Shown here one piece after another: positions 27,236 to 35,410 of a stretch of 64,000 nt of DNA. Within the stretch, counting starts at the first letter, position 1. Every line of letters starts with the position of its first letter. The DNA is taken from NCBI GenBank assembly GCA_048265065.1, contig JBLXCH010000001.1, forward strand, positions 39,246 through 103,245. Reading direction: 5' to 3'. The stretch is from Motiliproteus sp048265065. Lineage in GTDB: Bacteria; Pseudomonadota; Gammaproteobacteria; Pseudomonadales; Balneatricaceae. The notes under the pieces are model-generated. The model did no database searches. It had not been told where the DNA came from and was given only the letters and a program-made list of their open reading frames with translations. Both the position numbers and the translations under genes were made by a program.

Positions 27236-27649
27236 ATGCTGCAACCAAAACGTACAAAATTCCGCAAGATGATGAAAGGCCGCAATCGCGGTCTGGCTCT
27301 TCGCGGAAGCTCAGTGAGCTTTGGCGAATTCGGCTTGAAAGCTACTGGTCGTGGTCGTATTACGGCGCGCCAGATCGAAGCTGCTCGTCGTACCATGACG
27401 CGTCACATCAAACGTGGCGGTAAGATCTGGATTCGCGTGTTTCCTGACAAGCCTATTACCACTAAGCCTCTGGAAGTTCGTCAGGGTAAAGGTAAAGGTA
27501 ATGTTGAATATTGGGTTGCCCAAATTCAGCCTGGTAAGGTGCTGTTTGAGATGGAAGGTGTTTCTGAGCAATTAGCGAATGAAGCATTTGACCTCGCCGC
27601 TGCCAAGCTGCCTTTGGCTACCTCATTTGTTAAGCGGACGGTGATGTAA
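27236..27649 (+). CDS. rplP: 50S ribosomal protein uL16
   Basis: 137 residues, MLQPKRTKFRKMMKGRNRG start. Contains GRITARQIEAARRTMTRHIKRGGKIWIRVFPDKP, the conserved tRNA-site face. Its stop overlaps the rpmC start by one base. Confidence 0.98.
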   Translation: MLQPKRTKFRKMMKGRNRGLALRGSSVSFGEFGLKATGRGRITARQIEAARRTMTRHIKRGGKIWIRVFPDKPITTKPLEVRQGKGKGNVEYWVAQIQPGKVLFEMEGVSEQLANEAFDLAAAKLPLATSFVKRTVM

Positions 27650-27840
27650 TGAAAACAGCAGAATTACGTGAAAAGTCCGTGGATGAGCTTAATCAAGAGT
27701 TGCTCGGTCTGCTCAAGGATCAGTTCAGTCTGCGGATGCAGAAGAGCTCTGGTCAATTGGCGCAGACTCACTTGCTAAGCCAAGTGCGTCGCGATATTGC
27801 TCGCGTCAAAACGCTGATTAATGAGAAGGCAGGTAACTAA
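27649..27840 (+). CDS. rpmC: 50S ribosomal protein uL29
   Basis: 63 residues, two helices: MKTAELREKSVDELNQELLGLLKDQFSLRMQ and the second with RRDIARVKTLINEK. Lies near the tunnel exit next to L23. One-base overlap with rplP. Confidence 0.98.
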   Translation: MKTAELREKSVDELNQELLGLLKDQFSLRMQKSSGQLAQTHLLSQVRRDIARVKTLINEKAGN

Positions 27841-27842
27841 CC

Positions 27843-28106
27843 ATGACGGCAGTGAATAAGATTCGCACAGAGACGGGTCGTGTGGTCAGCGACAAGATGG
27901 ATAAAACCATCACTGTACTGATCGAGCGTAAGGTTAAACACCCTGTATATGGCAAATATGTGAAGCGTTCTACGAAGCTTCATGCTCATGATGAGCAAAA
28001 TGATTGCCAGTCAGGGGATCTAGTGACCATCAAGGAAACTAAGCCTTATTCAAAATCGAAGTCTTGGGCGTTAGTAAAAATTGAAGAACGCGCAGTAAAG
28101 GTGTAA
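27843..28106 (+). CDS. rpsQ: 30S ribosomal protein uS17
   Basis: 87 residues with GRVVSDKMDKTITVLIERKVKHPVYGKY, the S17 signature. Early 16S rRNA binder. Last gene of the S10 operon in the classical order; 63 nt to rplN. Confidence 0.98.
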   Translation: MTAVNKIRTETGRVVSDKMDKTITVLIERKVKHPVYGKYVKRSTKLHAHDEQNDCQSGDLVTIKETKPYSKSKSWALVKIEERAVKV

Positions 28107-28169
28107 TATACGCCACCTTTGCTCCAGTACTGCCTGTATTGGGCACTACTAACGTGAATGGAGTAGACC

Positions 28170-28541
28170 ATGATTCAAACTGAATCAATGCTAGACGTTG
28201 CTGATAACAGCGGCGCCAAGCGGGTGCAGTGTATTAAAGTGTTAGGCGGTTCACACCGTCGCTATGCACGCATCGGAGATGTAATTAAAGTTACCGTTAA
28301 GGAAGCAATTCCTCGCGGTAAAGTTAAGAAAGGCCAGGTGCTAAAAGCTGTGGTTGTTCGTACTCGTAAAGGCGTTCGTCGCCCTGACGGTTCGGTCATC
28401 CGTTTCGATACCAATTCTGCCGTTTTGCTAAATGATGCAAGTGAGCAGCCAATTGGTACTCGTATTTTTGGCCCTGTTACGCGTGAGCTTCGCGGTGAGA
28501 AGTTCATGAAGATCATTTCCCTGGCGCCTGAAGTGCTATAA
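28170..28541 (+). CDS. rplN: 50S ribosomal protein uL14
   Basis: 123 residues, MIQTESMLDVADNSGAKRVQCIKVLGG. Sits at the subunit interface and contacts 16S rRNA. First gene of the spc operon; a strong hairpin follows it. Confidence 0.98.
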   Translation: MIQTESMLDVADNSGAKRVQCIKVLGGSHRRYARIGDVIKVTVKEAIPRGKVKKGQVLKAVVVRTRKGVRRPDGSVIRFDTNSAVLLNDASEQPIGTRIFGPVTRELRGEKFMKIISLAPEVL

Positions 28542-28571
28542 AGATTTTGCTTTAGTTAGCTGAATCTATGT

Positions 28572-28612
28572 AAAACGCCGAGAACTCCTATGGGGTGCTC
28601 GGCGTTTTAAGC
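28572..28612 (+). terminator. Terminator-like hairpin inside the spc operon
   Basis: A perfect 11-bp stem (AAAACGCCGAG 28572-28582 with 28598-28608) whose loop can extend pairing (CTCC with GGGG). The stem ends in TTTT. It separates rplN from rplX by a 109-nt spacer, where these genes are normally close together. Confidence 0.7.
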
Positions 28613-28650
28613 ATGAGAGGGTAGTAGGAAACGATAGGAAATTAGGAAAA

Positions 28651-28968
28651 ATGCGTAAGATCAAGCGTGATGACGAAGTCATCGTGATTGCTGGAAAAGA
28701 CAAAGGTAAGCGTGGAAAGGTCATGAAAGTCATGACTGATAACCGCTATATCGTTTCTGGCATTAATATGGTGAAAAAACACCAGAAACCAAATCCTATG
28801 CTTGGCAAAGCTGGCGGTATTGTAGAAAAGGAAGCGCCAATCGCTGCTTCTAACGTTGCAATTTTTAACGCGGCTACTGGTAAAGGTGATCGTGTAGGTT
28901 TCAGAATCCTAGACGACGGTACCAAGGTACGCTTCTTTAAATCTAACGGCGAACAAGTCGGCGCTTAA
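28651..28968 (+). CDS. rplX: 50S ribosomal protein uL24
   Basis: 105 residues with a KOW motif (DDEVIVIAGKDKGKRGKVMKV) and GINMVKKHQKPNP. Assembly initiator of the 50S subunit. Confidence 0.98.
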   Translation: MRKIKRDDEVIVIAGKDKGKRGKVMKVMTDNRYIVSGINMVKKHQKPNPMLGKAGGIVEKEAPIAASNVAIFNAATGKGDRVGFRILDDGTKVRFFKSNGEQVGA

Positions 28969-28982
28969 GGAGACCGGGTACC

Positions 28983-29522
28983 ATGTCAAGATTAAAAGCT
29001 CTATATAAAGAACAAGTTGCTACTCAGTTGAAAGACGAACTGAAATTAGCAAATGTAATGGAAATTCCACGTATCACTAAAATCACGCTAAACATGGGTT
29101 TAGGTGAAGCGATTGGTGATAAGAAGCAGCTTGAAAATGCGGTTGCTGATATGGAAGCTATTGCAGGTCAGAAAGTTGTTGTTACCAATGCACGTAAGTC
29201 TGTTGCTGCTTTTAAAGTACGTGAAGGCTGGCCTATTGGTTGTAAAGTGACTCTGCGTGGCGATCGTATGTGGGAATTCTTTGACCGTTTGGTTGATATC
29301 GCTGTTCCTCGTATCCGTGACTTCCGTGGTCTGAACTCAAAGTCATTTGACGGCCGTGGTAACTACAGCATGGGCGTTAAAGAACAGATCATCTTCCCTG
29401 AAATCGACTATGACAAAGTCGACAAGCTCCGTGGTATGGATATTACCATTACTACCACTGCGCGTAACAATGACGAAGGCCGAGCGTTGCTAACTGCTCT
29501 TGGCTTCCCGTTCAAGAAATAA
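28983..29522 (+). CDS. rplE: 50S ribosomal protein uL5
   Basis: 179 residues; IPRITKITLNMGLGEAIGDKK and the GWPIGCKVTLRG and GRGNYSMGVKEQIIFPEI blocks are typical. Binds 5S rRNA in the central protuberance. Confidence 0.98.
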   Translation: MSRLKALYKEQVATQLKDELKLANVMEIPRITKITLNMGLGEAIGDKKQLENAVADMEAIAGQKVVVTNARKSVAAFKVREGWPIGCKVTLRGDRMWEFFDRLVDIAVPRIRDFRGLNSKSFDGRGNYSMGVKEQIIFPEIDYDKVDKLRGMDITITTTARNNDEGRALLTALGFPFKK

Positions 29523-29534
29523 AGGTGAGTTGAG

Positions 29535-29840
29535 ATGGCTAAGCAATCTATGAAAGCGCGTGAAGATAAACGTTCACGTTTAGTCGCTAAGTATGCTGAA
29601 AAGCGTGCTGCTTATAAGGCAATCATCAGCTCACCAAACTCATCTGATGATGAGCGTTGGGAAGCAACGGTAGCGCTACAAAAACTACCGCGTGATGCAA
29701 GCCCAAGTCGCCAGCGTCGTCGTTGCCAGATCACTGGCCGTCCACATGGTGTATATCGTAAGTTTGGCTTGTCACGTATTATGCTTCGCGAAGCAGCAAT
29801 GCGCGGTGATGTTCCAGGCTTGAAGAAAGCTAGTTGGTAA
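29535..29840 (+). CDS. rpsN: 30S ribosomal protein uS14, long zinc-independent form
   Basis: 101 residues, the long form as in E. coli. The C-terminal part RQRRRCQITGRPHGVYRKFGLSR has only one Cys of the zinc ribbon found in the short form, so it should not bind zinc. Confidence 0.97.
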   Translation: MAKQSMKAREDKRSRLVAKYAEKRAAYKAIISSPNSSDDERWEATVALQKLPRDASPSRQRRRCQITGRPHGVYRKFGLSRIMLREAAMRGDVPGLKKASW

Positions 29841-29883
29841 GCAGCCAGATTCTGGTCTGCTGCACAATAGTGAGGACTCTTAA

Positions 29884-30276
29884 ATGAGCATGCAAGATAC
29901 CCTGGCGGATATGTTTACCCGTATCCGTAATGGTCACATGGCTGAAAAACAGTCTGTGAGCATGCCTGCTTCTACACAGAAAGCGGCTGTTGCCCAAGTT
30001 CTGTTAGATGAAGGTTATATTACTGGTTTCAGTGTGACTGAAGACAGTAAGCCAGTACTGAGCGTTGAGCTTAAGTACTTTCAAGGAAAGCCCGTTATCG
30101 AAAAAATCGAACGTGTTAGTCGTCCTGGTCTTCGTATTTACAAGAACAAGAACGAACTACCGAAGGTTTCTGGTGGCTTAGGTGTTTCTATCATTTCAAC
30201 CTCTAAAGGCCTAATGACCGATCGTGCTGCGCGTGCAGCAGGTATTGGTGGTGAGGTCGTTTGCAACGTCTTCTAA
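29884..30276 (+). CDS. rpsH: 30S ribosomal protein uS8
   Basis: 130 residues, DTLADMFTRIRNGHMAEK start and STSKGLMTDRAARAAGIGGEVVCNVF end. In E. coli S8 represses the spc operon by binding its mRNA at rplE. Confidence 0.98.
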   Translation: MSMQDTLADMFTRIRNGHMAEKQSVSMPASTQKAAVAQVLLDEGYITGFSVTEDSKPVLSVELKYFQGKPVIEKIERVSRPGLRIYKNKNELPKVSGGLGVSIISTSKGLMTDRAARAAGIGGEVVCNVF

Positions 30277-30286
30277 GGGAGTTGAA

Positions 30287-30820
30287 ATGTCACGTATAGC
30301 TAAGGCGCCAGTCGCCATTCCAGCAGGTGTAACCGTTAACCTAGATGCCAAAAGCATTAGTGTTAAGGGTGGTAAAGGACAATTAGATTTGTCATTGCAC
30401 CAAGATGTTGAAGTTAAAAATGAAGATAACCAGTTGGTTTTCGCTGCGCGTAGTGGGTCTAAGCAAGCAAATGCTATGGCCGGTACCACACGTGCACTAG
30501 TTAACAACATGGTTGTTGGTGTTACTCAGGGTTTTGAAAAGAAGCTTGAGTTAATCGGTGTTGGTTATCGTGCCGCTGCAAAGGGCACGACATTAAACCT
30601 AACACTTGGTTTTTCGCACCCAGTTGATTACGTATTGCCTGAAGGTGTTTCGGCTGCAGTAGAAGGTCAGACGATTGTTGTATTGCAATCAGCTGACAAG
30701 CAGAAGCTTGGCCAGGCAGCAGCAGAAATTCGTGCCTTCCGTCCACCAGAGCCATATAAAGGTAAGGGTGTTCGTTATGCTGATGAGTATGTTCGCCGTA
30801 AAGAAGCTAAGAAGAAGTAA
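30287..30820 (+). CDS. rplF: 50S ribosomal protein uL6
   Basis: 177 residues starting SRIAKAPVAIPAGVTV. Ends with RAFRPPEPYKGKGVRYADEYVRRKEAKKK, the conserved RNA-binding tail near the factor-binding site. ATG 30287 has GGGAG upstream; the longer reading overlapping rpsH is rejected. Confidence 0.98.
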   Translation: MSRIAKAPVAIPAGVTVNLDAKSISVKGGKGQLDLSLHQDVEVKNEDNQLVFAARSGSKQANAMAGTTRALVNNMVVGVTQGFEKKLELIGVGYRAAAKGTTLNLTLGFSHPVDYVLPEGVSAAVEGQTIVVLQSADKQKLGQAAAEIRAFRPPEPYKGKGVRYADEYVRRKEAKKK

Positions 30821-30832
30821 TAGGGCAGTATT

Positions 30833-31183
30833 ATGAGCATCAAGAAAGTATCTCGTTTACGTCGTGCCCTTCGTTCACGCATCAAAATGCGGGAAATGGG
30901 AACGACTCGCTTGTGTGTACATCGTACACCACAGCATATTTATGCACAGCTTATCTCAGGTGACGGTAGCCAAGTTCTGGCTAGTGCTTCGACTGTAGAG
31001 AAAGAACTGCGTTCAGGTCCAACCAGCAATGTTGAGGCGGCGACTAAAGTCGGCTCTTTGATTGCTGAGCGCGCCAAGTCTGCGGGTGTTACTAAGGTGG
31101 CTTTTGATCGTTCTGGTTTTAAATACCATGGACGTGTTAAAGCTTTGGCAGAAGCGGCGCGTGAAGGCGGCCTGGAATTCTAA
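30833..31183 (+). CDS. rplR: 50S ribosomal protein uL18
   Basis: 116 residues; TTRLCVHRTPQHIYAQLI and AFDRSGFKYHGRVKALAEAAREGGLEF are typical. Binds 5S rRNA with L5. Confidence 0.98.
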   Translation: MSIKKVSRLRRALRSRIKMREMGTTRLCVHRTPQHIYAQLISGDGSQVLASASTVEKELRSGPTSNVEAATKVGSLIAERAKSAGVTKVAFDRSGFKYHGRVKALAEAAREGGLEF

Positions 31184-31194
31184 AGGTTTAGGTT

Positions 31195-31695
31195 ATGGCA
31201 AATCACGAACAGAAAGACGGTGACCTACAGGAGAAGTTGATCCAGGTTAACCGTGTTGCCAAAGTAGTTAAGGGTGGTCGAGTATTCGGTTTCACAGCCC
31301 TAACTGTTGTTGGTGACGGTAAAGGTAAAGTTGGCTTTGGTCGCGGTAAAGCGCGCGAAGTTCCTGTTGCAATTCAAAAGGCAATGGAACAAGCACGTCG
31401 CAACATGGTCACTGTAGATCTAAACGGTACAACGTTGCAGTATTCTGTAAAAGCCCGTCACGGTGCTTCTAAGGTATACATGCAGCCTGCTTCTGAAGGT
31501 ACAGGTGTTATCGCCGGTGGTGCGATGCGTGCTGTATTGGAATTGGCTGGCGTACACAATGTTTTGGCGAAGTGCTATGGCTCAACAAACCCGGTTAACG
31601 TAGTTCGCGCTACGGTTGAAGGTTTGAAAGCTGTACGTTCACCAGAAGAAGTTGCTGCTAAGCGTGGCAAATCCGTTGAAGAAATTCTGGGGTAA
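31195..31695 (+). CDS. rpsE: 30S ribosomal protein uS5
   Basis: 166 residues. S5 fold with VNRVAKVVKGGRVFGFTALTVVGDGKGKVGFGRGKAREVP. Involved in decoding accuracy and mRNA entry. Confidence 0.98.
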   Translation: MANHEQKDGDLQEKLIQVNRVAKVVKGGRVFGFTALTVVGDGKGKVGFGRGKAREVPVAIQKAMEQARRNMVTVDLNGTTLQYSVKARHGASKVYMQPASEGTGVIAGGAMRAVLELAGVHNVLAKCYGSTNPVNVVRATVEGLKAVRSPEEVAAKRGKSVEEILG

Positions 31696-31701
31696 GCAAC
31701 G

Positions 31702-31884
31702 ATGGCTAATACAATTAAAGTGACATTGTTCCGTAGTCCAATCGGCACACTACCGAAACATAAGCAGTGTGTGCAAGGTTTGGGTCTACGTCGTATCGGT
31801 CATACTGTTGAAGTGCAAGACACTCCTTCAGTTCGTGGCATGATTAACAAGGTCAACTACATGGTTCGCGTAGTCAGCGAATAA
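31702..31884 (+). CDS. rpmD: 50S ribosomal protein uL30
   Basis: 60 residues: KVTLFRSPIGTLPKHKQCVQGLGLRRIGHTVEV. Small 50S protein, standard position between rpsE and rplO. Confidence 0.98.
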   Translation: MANTIKVTLFRSPIGTLPKHKQCVQGLGLRRIGHTVEVQDTPSVRGMINKVNYMVRVVSE

Positions 31885-31918
31885 GTAGTTAATCAAGAGT
31901 TAAGTGGAGAGACACATC

Positions 31919-32353
31919 ATGCGTCTGAATACACTAAGCCCTGGTGCTGGTTCCAAGCACGCCCCAAAACGTGTGGGTCGTGGTATTGGTAGTGGCCTAG
32001 GTAAGACCGGCGGTCGCGGTCATAAAGGTTTAAAATCTCGCTCTGGCGGTTCCGTCAAGCCTGGTTTTGAAGGCGGTCAGATGCCTATCCAGCGTCGTCT
32101 GCCAAAGTTTGGCTTTACTTCTCGCAAGGCGCCTTTCCGTGCTGAAATTCGTTTAAACGAATTAGCATTGGTTGACGCGGACGTGATTGATTTGGCAGCT
32201 CTTGAGCAAGCTAACATCATCACTAATAGCATCAAAGAAGCGAAAGTTATCCTGTCTGGTGAAATTACTAAGGCTGTTACTATTAAAGGTCTTAAAGTAA
32301 CCAAGGGTGCTCAAGCTGCAATTGAAGCTGCTGGCGGCAAAGTCGAGGAATAA
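31919..32353 (+). CDS. rplO: 50S ribosomal protein uL15
   Basis: 144 residues: MRLNTLSPGAGSKHAPKRVGRG and the glycine-rich GSGLGKTGGRGHKGLKSRSGG. ATG 31919 follows GGAGAG; an in-frame GTG at 31904 would place the ribosome site inside the gene. Confidence 0.98.
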   Translation: MRLNTLSPGAGSKHAPKRVGRGIGSGLGKTGGRGHKGLKSRSGGSVKPGFEGGQMPIQRRLPKFGFTSRKAPFRAEIRLNELALVDADVIDLAALEQANIITNSIKEAKVILSGEITKAVTIKGLKVTKGAQAAIEAAGGKVEE

Positions 32354-32360
32354 GTTTCAC

Positions 32361-33692
32361 ATGGCAAAGCAAGGTGCAACCCTACCCTCTAGTGCACAAA
32401 GCGGTTTAGGTGAGCTTAAAGCTCGCCTGCTGTTTGTTGTGCTGGCAATACTGGTTTACCGAATCGGTGCGCATATTCCTGTTCCAGGAATTAACCCGGA
32501 TCGGCTTGCTGCTATGTTTGAACAAAACCAAGGCACCATCTTGAGCTTGTTTAACATGTTCTCTGGTGGTGCTCTGGAGCGAATGAGTATCTTGGCGTTG
32601 GGCATTATGCCTTATATTTCTGCCTCGATTATCATGCAGTTGCTGACTGCGGTCAGCCCCTCGCTATCACAGCTGAAGAAAGAAGGTGAAGCCGGGCGAC
32701 GGAAGATTAGTCAATACACCCGCTACGGTACAGTAATACTTGCTACCGTTCAGTCTTTAGGTATGGCGGTTGGTCTCGCAGGGCAAGGCATTGCCTTCAG
32801 CGCAGACCTAAGCTTTTATTTTGTTGCAGTGGTAACACTGGTTTCTGGTGCTGTGTTTTTGATGTGGCTCGGTGAGCAAATCACTGAGCGTGGAATAGGT
32901 AACGGTATTTCGTTGTTGATCTTTGCGGGAATTGTCGCGGGCTTGCCTAGTGCTATTGGCCAAGCGTTCGAATCTTCTCGTCAAGGTGATCTCAACATTT
33001 TAGCGCTATTGCTGATCACTGTTATGGCAGTTGCCACAGTGGCTTTTGTAGTCTTTATGGAGCGCGGTCAACGCCGTATAACCATTAACTACGCTAAGCG
33101 TCAGCAAGGACGTAAAGTGTTTGCAGCGCAAAGCAGCCACCTTCCGTTGAAAGTGAATATGGCGGGTGTAATCCCTCCAATTTTTGCTTCCAGTATATTG
33201 CTTTTCCCTGCGTCTATCGGGCAATGGTTTGGGCAAACTGAAGGAATGGAATGGTTGCAAGATATGTCATTGGCATTAGGCCCAGGCCAGCCTTTGTATA
33301 TTCTATTGTTTGCTGTATCTGTGATTTTCTTCTGCTACTTCTACACGGCGTTGATGTTTAACCCTCGTGAAGTTGCAGACAACTTAAAGAAATCCGGTGC
33401 TTTTATTCCTGGTATTCGTCCTGGTGATCAATCAGCTAGGTACATTGATACAGTACTCTCTCGCCTTACATTGTTTGGTGCGTTGTACATTACTGCGGTT
33501 TCTTTGATGCCTCAGTTCTTAATTGTATTTTGGAATGTGCCTTTCTATTTTGGTGGTACGTCTTTGTTGATTGTTGTTGTAGTTGTGATGGATTTCATGG
33601 CTCAAGTACAGTCGCATTTGATGTCGCATCAATATGATTCACTGATGAAAAAATCAAATCTTAAAGGTGGATCTGGCGGCTTAGCTCGCTAG
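32361..33692 (+). CDS. secY: Protein translocase subunit SecY
   Basis: 443 residues, ten membrane segments. Markers: RIGAHIPVPGINPDRL, the GIMPYISASIIMQLL plug/TM2 region, and the cytoplasmic loop VFMERGQRRITINYAKRQQGRK that contacts SecA and ribosomes. Forms the export channel with SecE and SecG, which are not in this window. ATG 32361 starts right after rplO. Confidence 0.98.
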   Translation: MAKQGATLPSSAQSGLGELKARLLFVVLAILVYRIGAHIPVPGINPDRLAAMFEQNQGTILSLFNMFSGGALERMSILALGIMPYISASIIMQLLTAVSPSLSQLKKEGEAGRRKISQYTRYGTVILATVQSLGMAVGLAGQGIAFSADLSFYFVAVVTLVSGAVFLMWLGEQITERGIGNGISLLIFAGIVAGLPSAIGQAFESSRQGDLNILALLLITVMAVATVAFVVFMERGQRRITINYAKRQQGRKVFAAQSSHLPLKVNMAGVIPPIFASSILLFPASIGQWFGQTEGMEWLQDMSLALGPGQPLYILLFAVSVIFFCYFYTALMFNPREVADNLKKSGAFIPGIRPGDQSARYIDTVLSRLTLFGALYITAVSLMPQFLIVFWNVPFYFGGTSLLIVVVVVMDFMAQVQSHLMSHQYDSLMKKSNLKGGSGGLAR

Positions 33693-33714
33693 GATTCTCT
33701 GATTGGAGTAGATC

Positions 33715-33831
33715 ATGAAAGTACGTGCATCTGTTAAAAAGATCTGCCGTAACTGCAAGATTGTTCGCCGTAACGGAACGGTTCGAGTGATCTGCAAAGT
33801 TGAACCTCGTCACAAGCAACGCCAAGGTTAA
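33715..33831 (+). CDS. rpmJ: 50S ribosomal protein bL36, zinc-binding form
   Basis: 38 residues: MKVRASVKKICRNCKIVRRN, then GTVRVICKVEPRHKQRQG. Cys11, Cys14, Cys27 and His32 form the zinc site of the C+ form. GGAG lies 7 nt before the ATG. Sits between secY and rpsM as in most Gammaproteobacteria. Confidence 0.97.
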   Translation: MKVRASVKKICRNCKIVRRNGTVRVICKVEPRHKQRQG

Positions 33832-33864
33832 TTAATGCCTGTTGTGGCGCGAAGTCGAAATAGG

Positions 33865-33893
33865 TTGATTTTTTTGTAATCAATCGGTAGTAT
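33865..33893 (+). promoter_or_regulatory. Likely promoter of the alpha operon
   Basis: TTGATT (33865-33870), a 17-bp spacer, TAGTAT (33888-33893), in the 149-nt gap between rpmJ and rpsM. It leaves a leader of about 80 nt, where S4 autoregulation acts in E. coli. TTGATT is also half of a TTGATT/AATCAA dyad. Confidence 0.55.
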
Positions 33894-33980
33894 TTTGCGC
33901 CTTTCGTGGAAAGGTTAAAGACTAGTATGTCATTGCCTCTCATTTTATAGATGGTAATGGCTGACAACGGAGTAAAATGA

Positions 33981-34337
33981 ATGGCCCGTATAGCTGGCGT
34001 CAACATTCCAGACAATAAGCATGCGGTGATCTCCCTAACCTACATCTTTGGTGTAGGACGTACGGCGGCAGCACAATTGTGCACTGCTGTAGGTATTGAG
34101 CAAAGCTCAAAGATTGGAGACCTGTCTGAAGAGCAACTCGACGCATTGCGTGGTGAAGTTGCCAAGTTGACTGTTGAAGGTGACCTCCGTCGTGAGGTTA
34201 ACATGAATATTAAGCGTCTTATGGACCTTGGTTGTTTCCGCGGCATTCGTCATCGCCGCAGCCTGCCCGTTCGCGGTCAGCGCACGAAAACCAATGCGCG
34301 TACCCGTAAAGGGCCACGCAAACCAATCCGTAAGTAA
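33981..34337 (+). CDS. rpsM: 30S ribosomal protein uS13
   Basis: 118 residues, ARIAGVNIPDNKHAVISLTYIFGVGRT start and basic tail GQRTKTNARTRKGPRKPIRK that reaches the P-site tRNA. First gene of the alpha operon. Confidence 0.98.
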   Translation: MARIAGVNIPDNKHAVISLTYIFGVGRTAAAQLCTAVGIEQSSKIGDLSEEQLDALRGEVAKLTVEGDLRREVNMNIKRLMDLGCFRGIRHRRSLPVRGQRTKTNARTRKGPRKPIRK

Positions 34338-34359
34338 GTGTTAGCGATAGGATTATCAA

Positions 34360-34749
34360 ATGGCTAAGCCTGCTACTCGCACACGTAAAAAAGTTAAAAA
34401 GCAGGTGGTTGATGGGTTCGCCCACATCCACGCATCTTTTAACAATACGATTGTGACTATTACTGACCGTCAGGGTAATACTCTGAGCTGGGCTACTGCT
34501 GGTGGTTCCGGTTTCCGTGGTTCACGTAAAAGTACGCCTTTTGCTGCCCAGGTGGCTGCGGAGCGTGCTGGTACTGCCGCACAAGAGTATGGCCTCAAAA
34601 ACCTCGACGTCTTTGTTAAGGGTCCTGGACCCGGTCGTGAATCCGCTGTTCGTGCATTGAACAATGTTGGATACAAGATCACTAACATCACCGACGTGAC
34701 GCCTATCCCGCACAATGGATGTCGTCCGCCGAAGAAGCGTCGTGTATAG
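34360..34749 (+). CDS. rpsK: 30S ribosomal protein uS11
   Basis: 129 residues with DGFAHIHASFNNTIVTITDRQGNTLSWATAGGSGFRGSRKSTPFAAQ. Platform protein near the E site; ends PIPHNGCRPPKKRRV as in the family. Confidence 0.98.
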   Translation: MAKPATRTRKKVKKQVVDGFAHIHASFNNTIVTITDRQGNTLSWATAGGSGFRGSRKSTPFAAQVAAERAGTAAQEYGLKNLDVFVKGPGPGRESAVRALNNVGYKITNITDVTPIPHNGCRPPKKRRV

Positions 34750-34766
34750 ATTAGGAGACGGTATAA

Positions 34767-35387
34767 ATGGCTCGTTATATAGGACCGAAGTGTAAACTGT
34801 CTCGTCGCGAAGGAACGGATCTGTTCCTTAAAAGCGGTGTACGTGCACTAGACTCCAAATGTAAGGCGGAAACGCCTCCTGGAGTACATGGCGCACGTCG
34901 TGGTCGCTTGTCTGACTACGGTTTACAGCTTCGTGAAAAACAAAAAGTTCGTCGTATCTACGGCATTCTTGAACGTCAATTCCGCAGCTACTACAAAGAA
35001 GCTGCTCGTCTAAAAGGCGCTACTGGTGAAAACCTTCTGCAGCTTTTAGAAGGACGTTTAGACAATGTTGTGTATCGTATGGGCTTTGGTTCAACCCGTG
35101 CAGAAGCACGCCAAATCGTATCTCACAAAGCTATTTTAGTTAATGGCCAGACTGTGAATATTCCTTCATTCCAAGTGAATGCAGGTGACATTGTTTCTGT
35201 ACGTGAGAAAGCGAAAAACCAATTGCGCATCAAACACGCATTGGACTTGGCTGCTCAACGTTCTGCAATTGAATGGGTTGAAGTAGATAGCACTAAAATG
35301 GAAGGTACTTTTAAAGCAGTACCTGAAAGAACAGAGCTATCTTCTGAAATCAATGAACAGCTGATTGTCGAGCTTTACTCAAAGTAA
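34767..35387 (+). CDS. rpsD: 30S ribosomal protein uS4
   Basis: 206 residues. ARYIGPKCKLSRREGTDLFLKSG start, S4 RNA-binding domain RLDNVVYRMGFGSTRAEARQIVSHKAILVNG. Primary 16S binder; in E. coli it represses the alpha operon. Confidence 0.98.
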   Translation: MARYIGPKCKLSRREGTDLFLKSGVRALDSKCKAETPPGVHGARRGRLSDYGLQLREKQKVRRIYGILERQFRSYYKEAARLKGATGENLLQLLEGRLDNVVYRMGFGSTRAEARQIVSHKAILVNGQTVNIPSFQVNAGDIVSVREKAKNQLRIKHALDLAAQRSAIEWVEVDSTKMEGTFKAVPERTELSSEINEQLIVELYSK

Positions 35388-35410
35388 GACTTAATTACTA
35401 GGTGGAAAGA

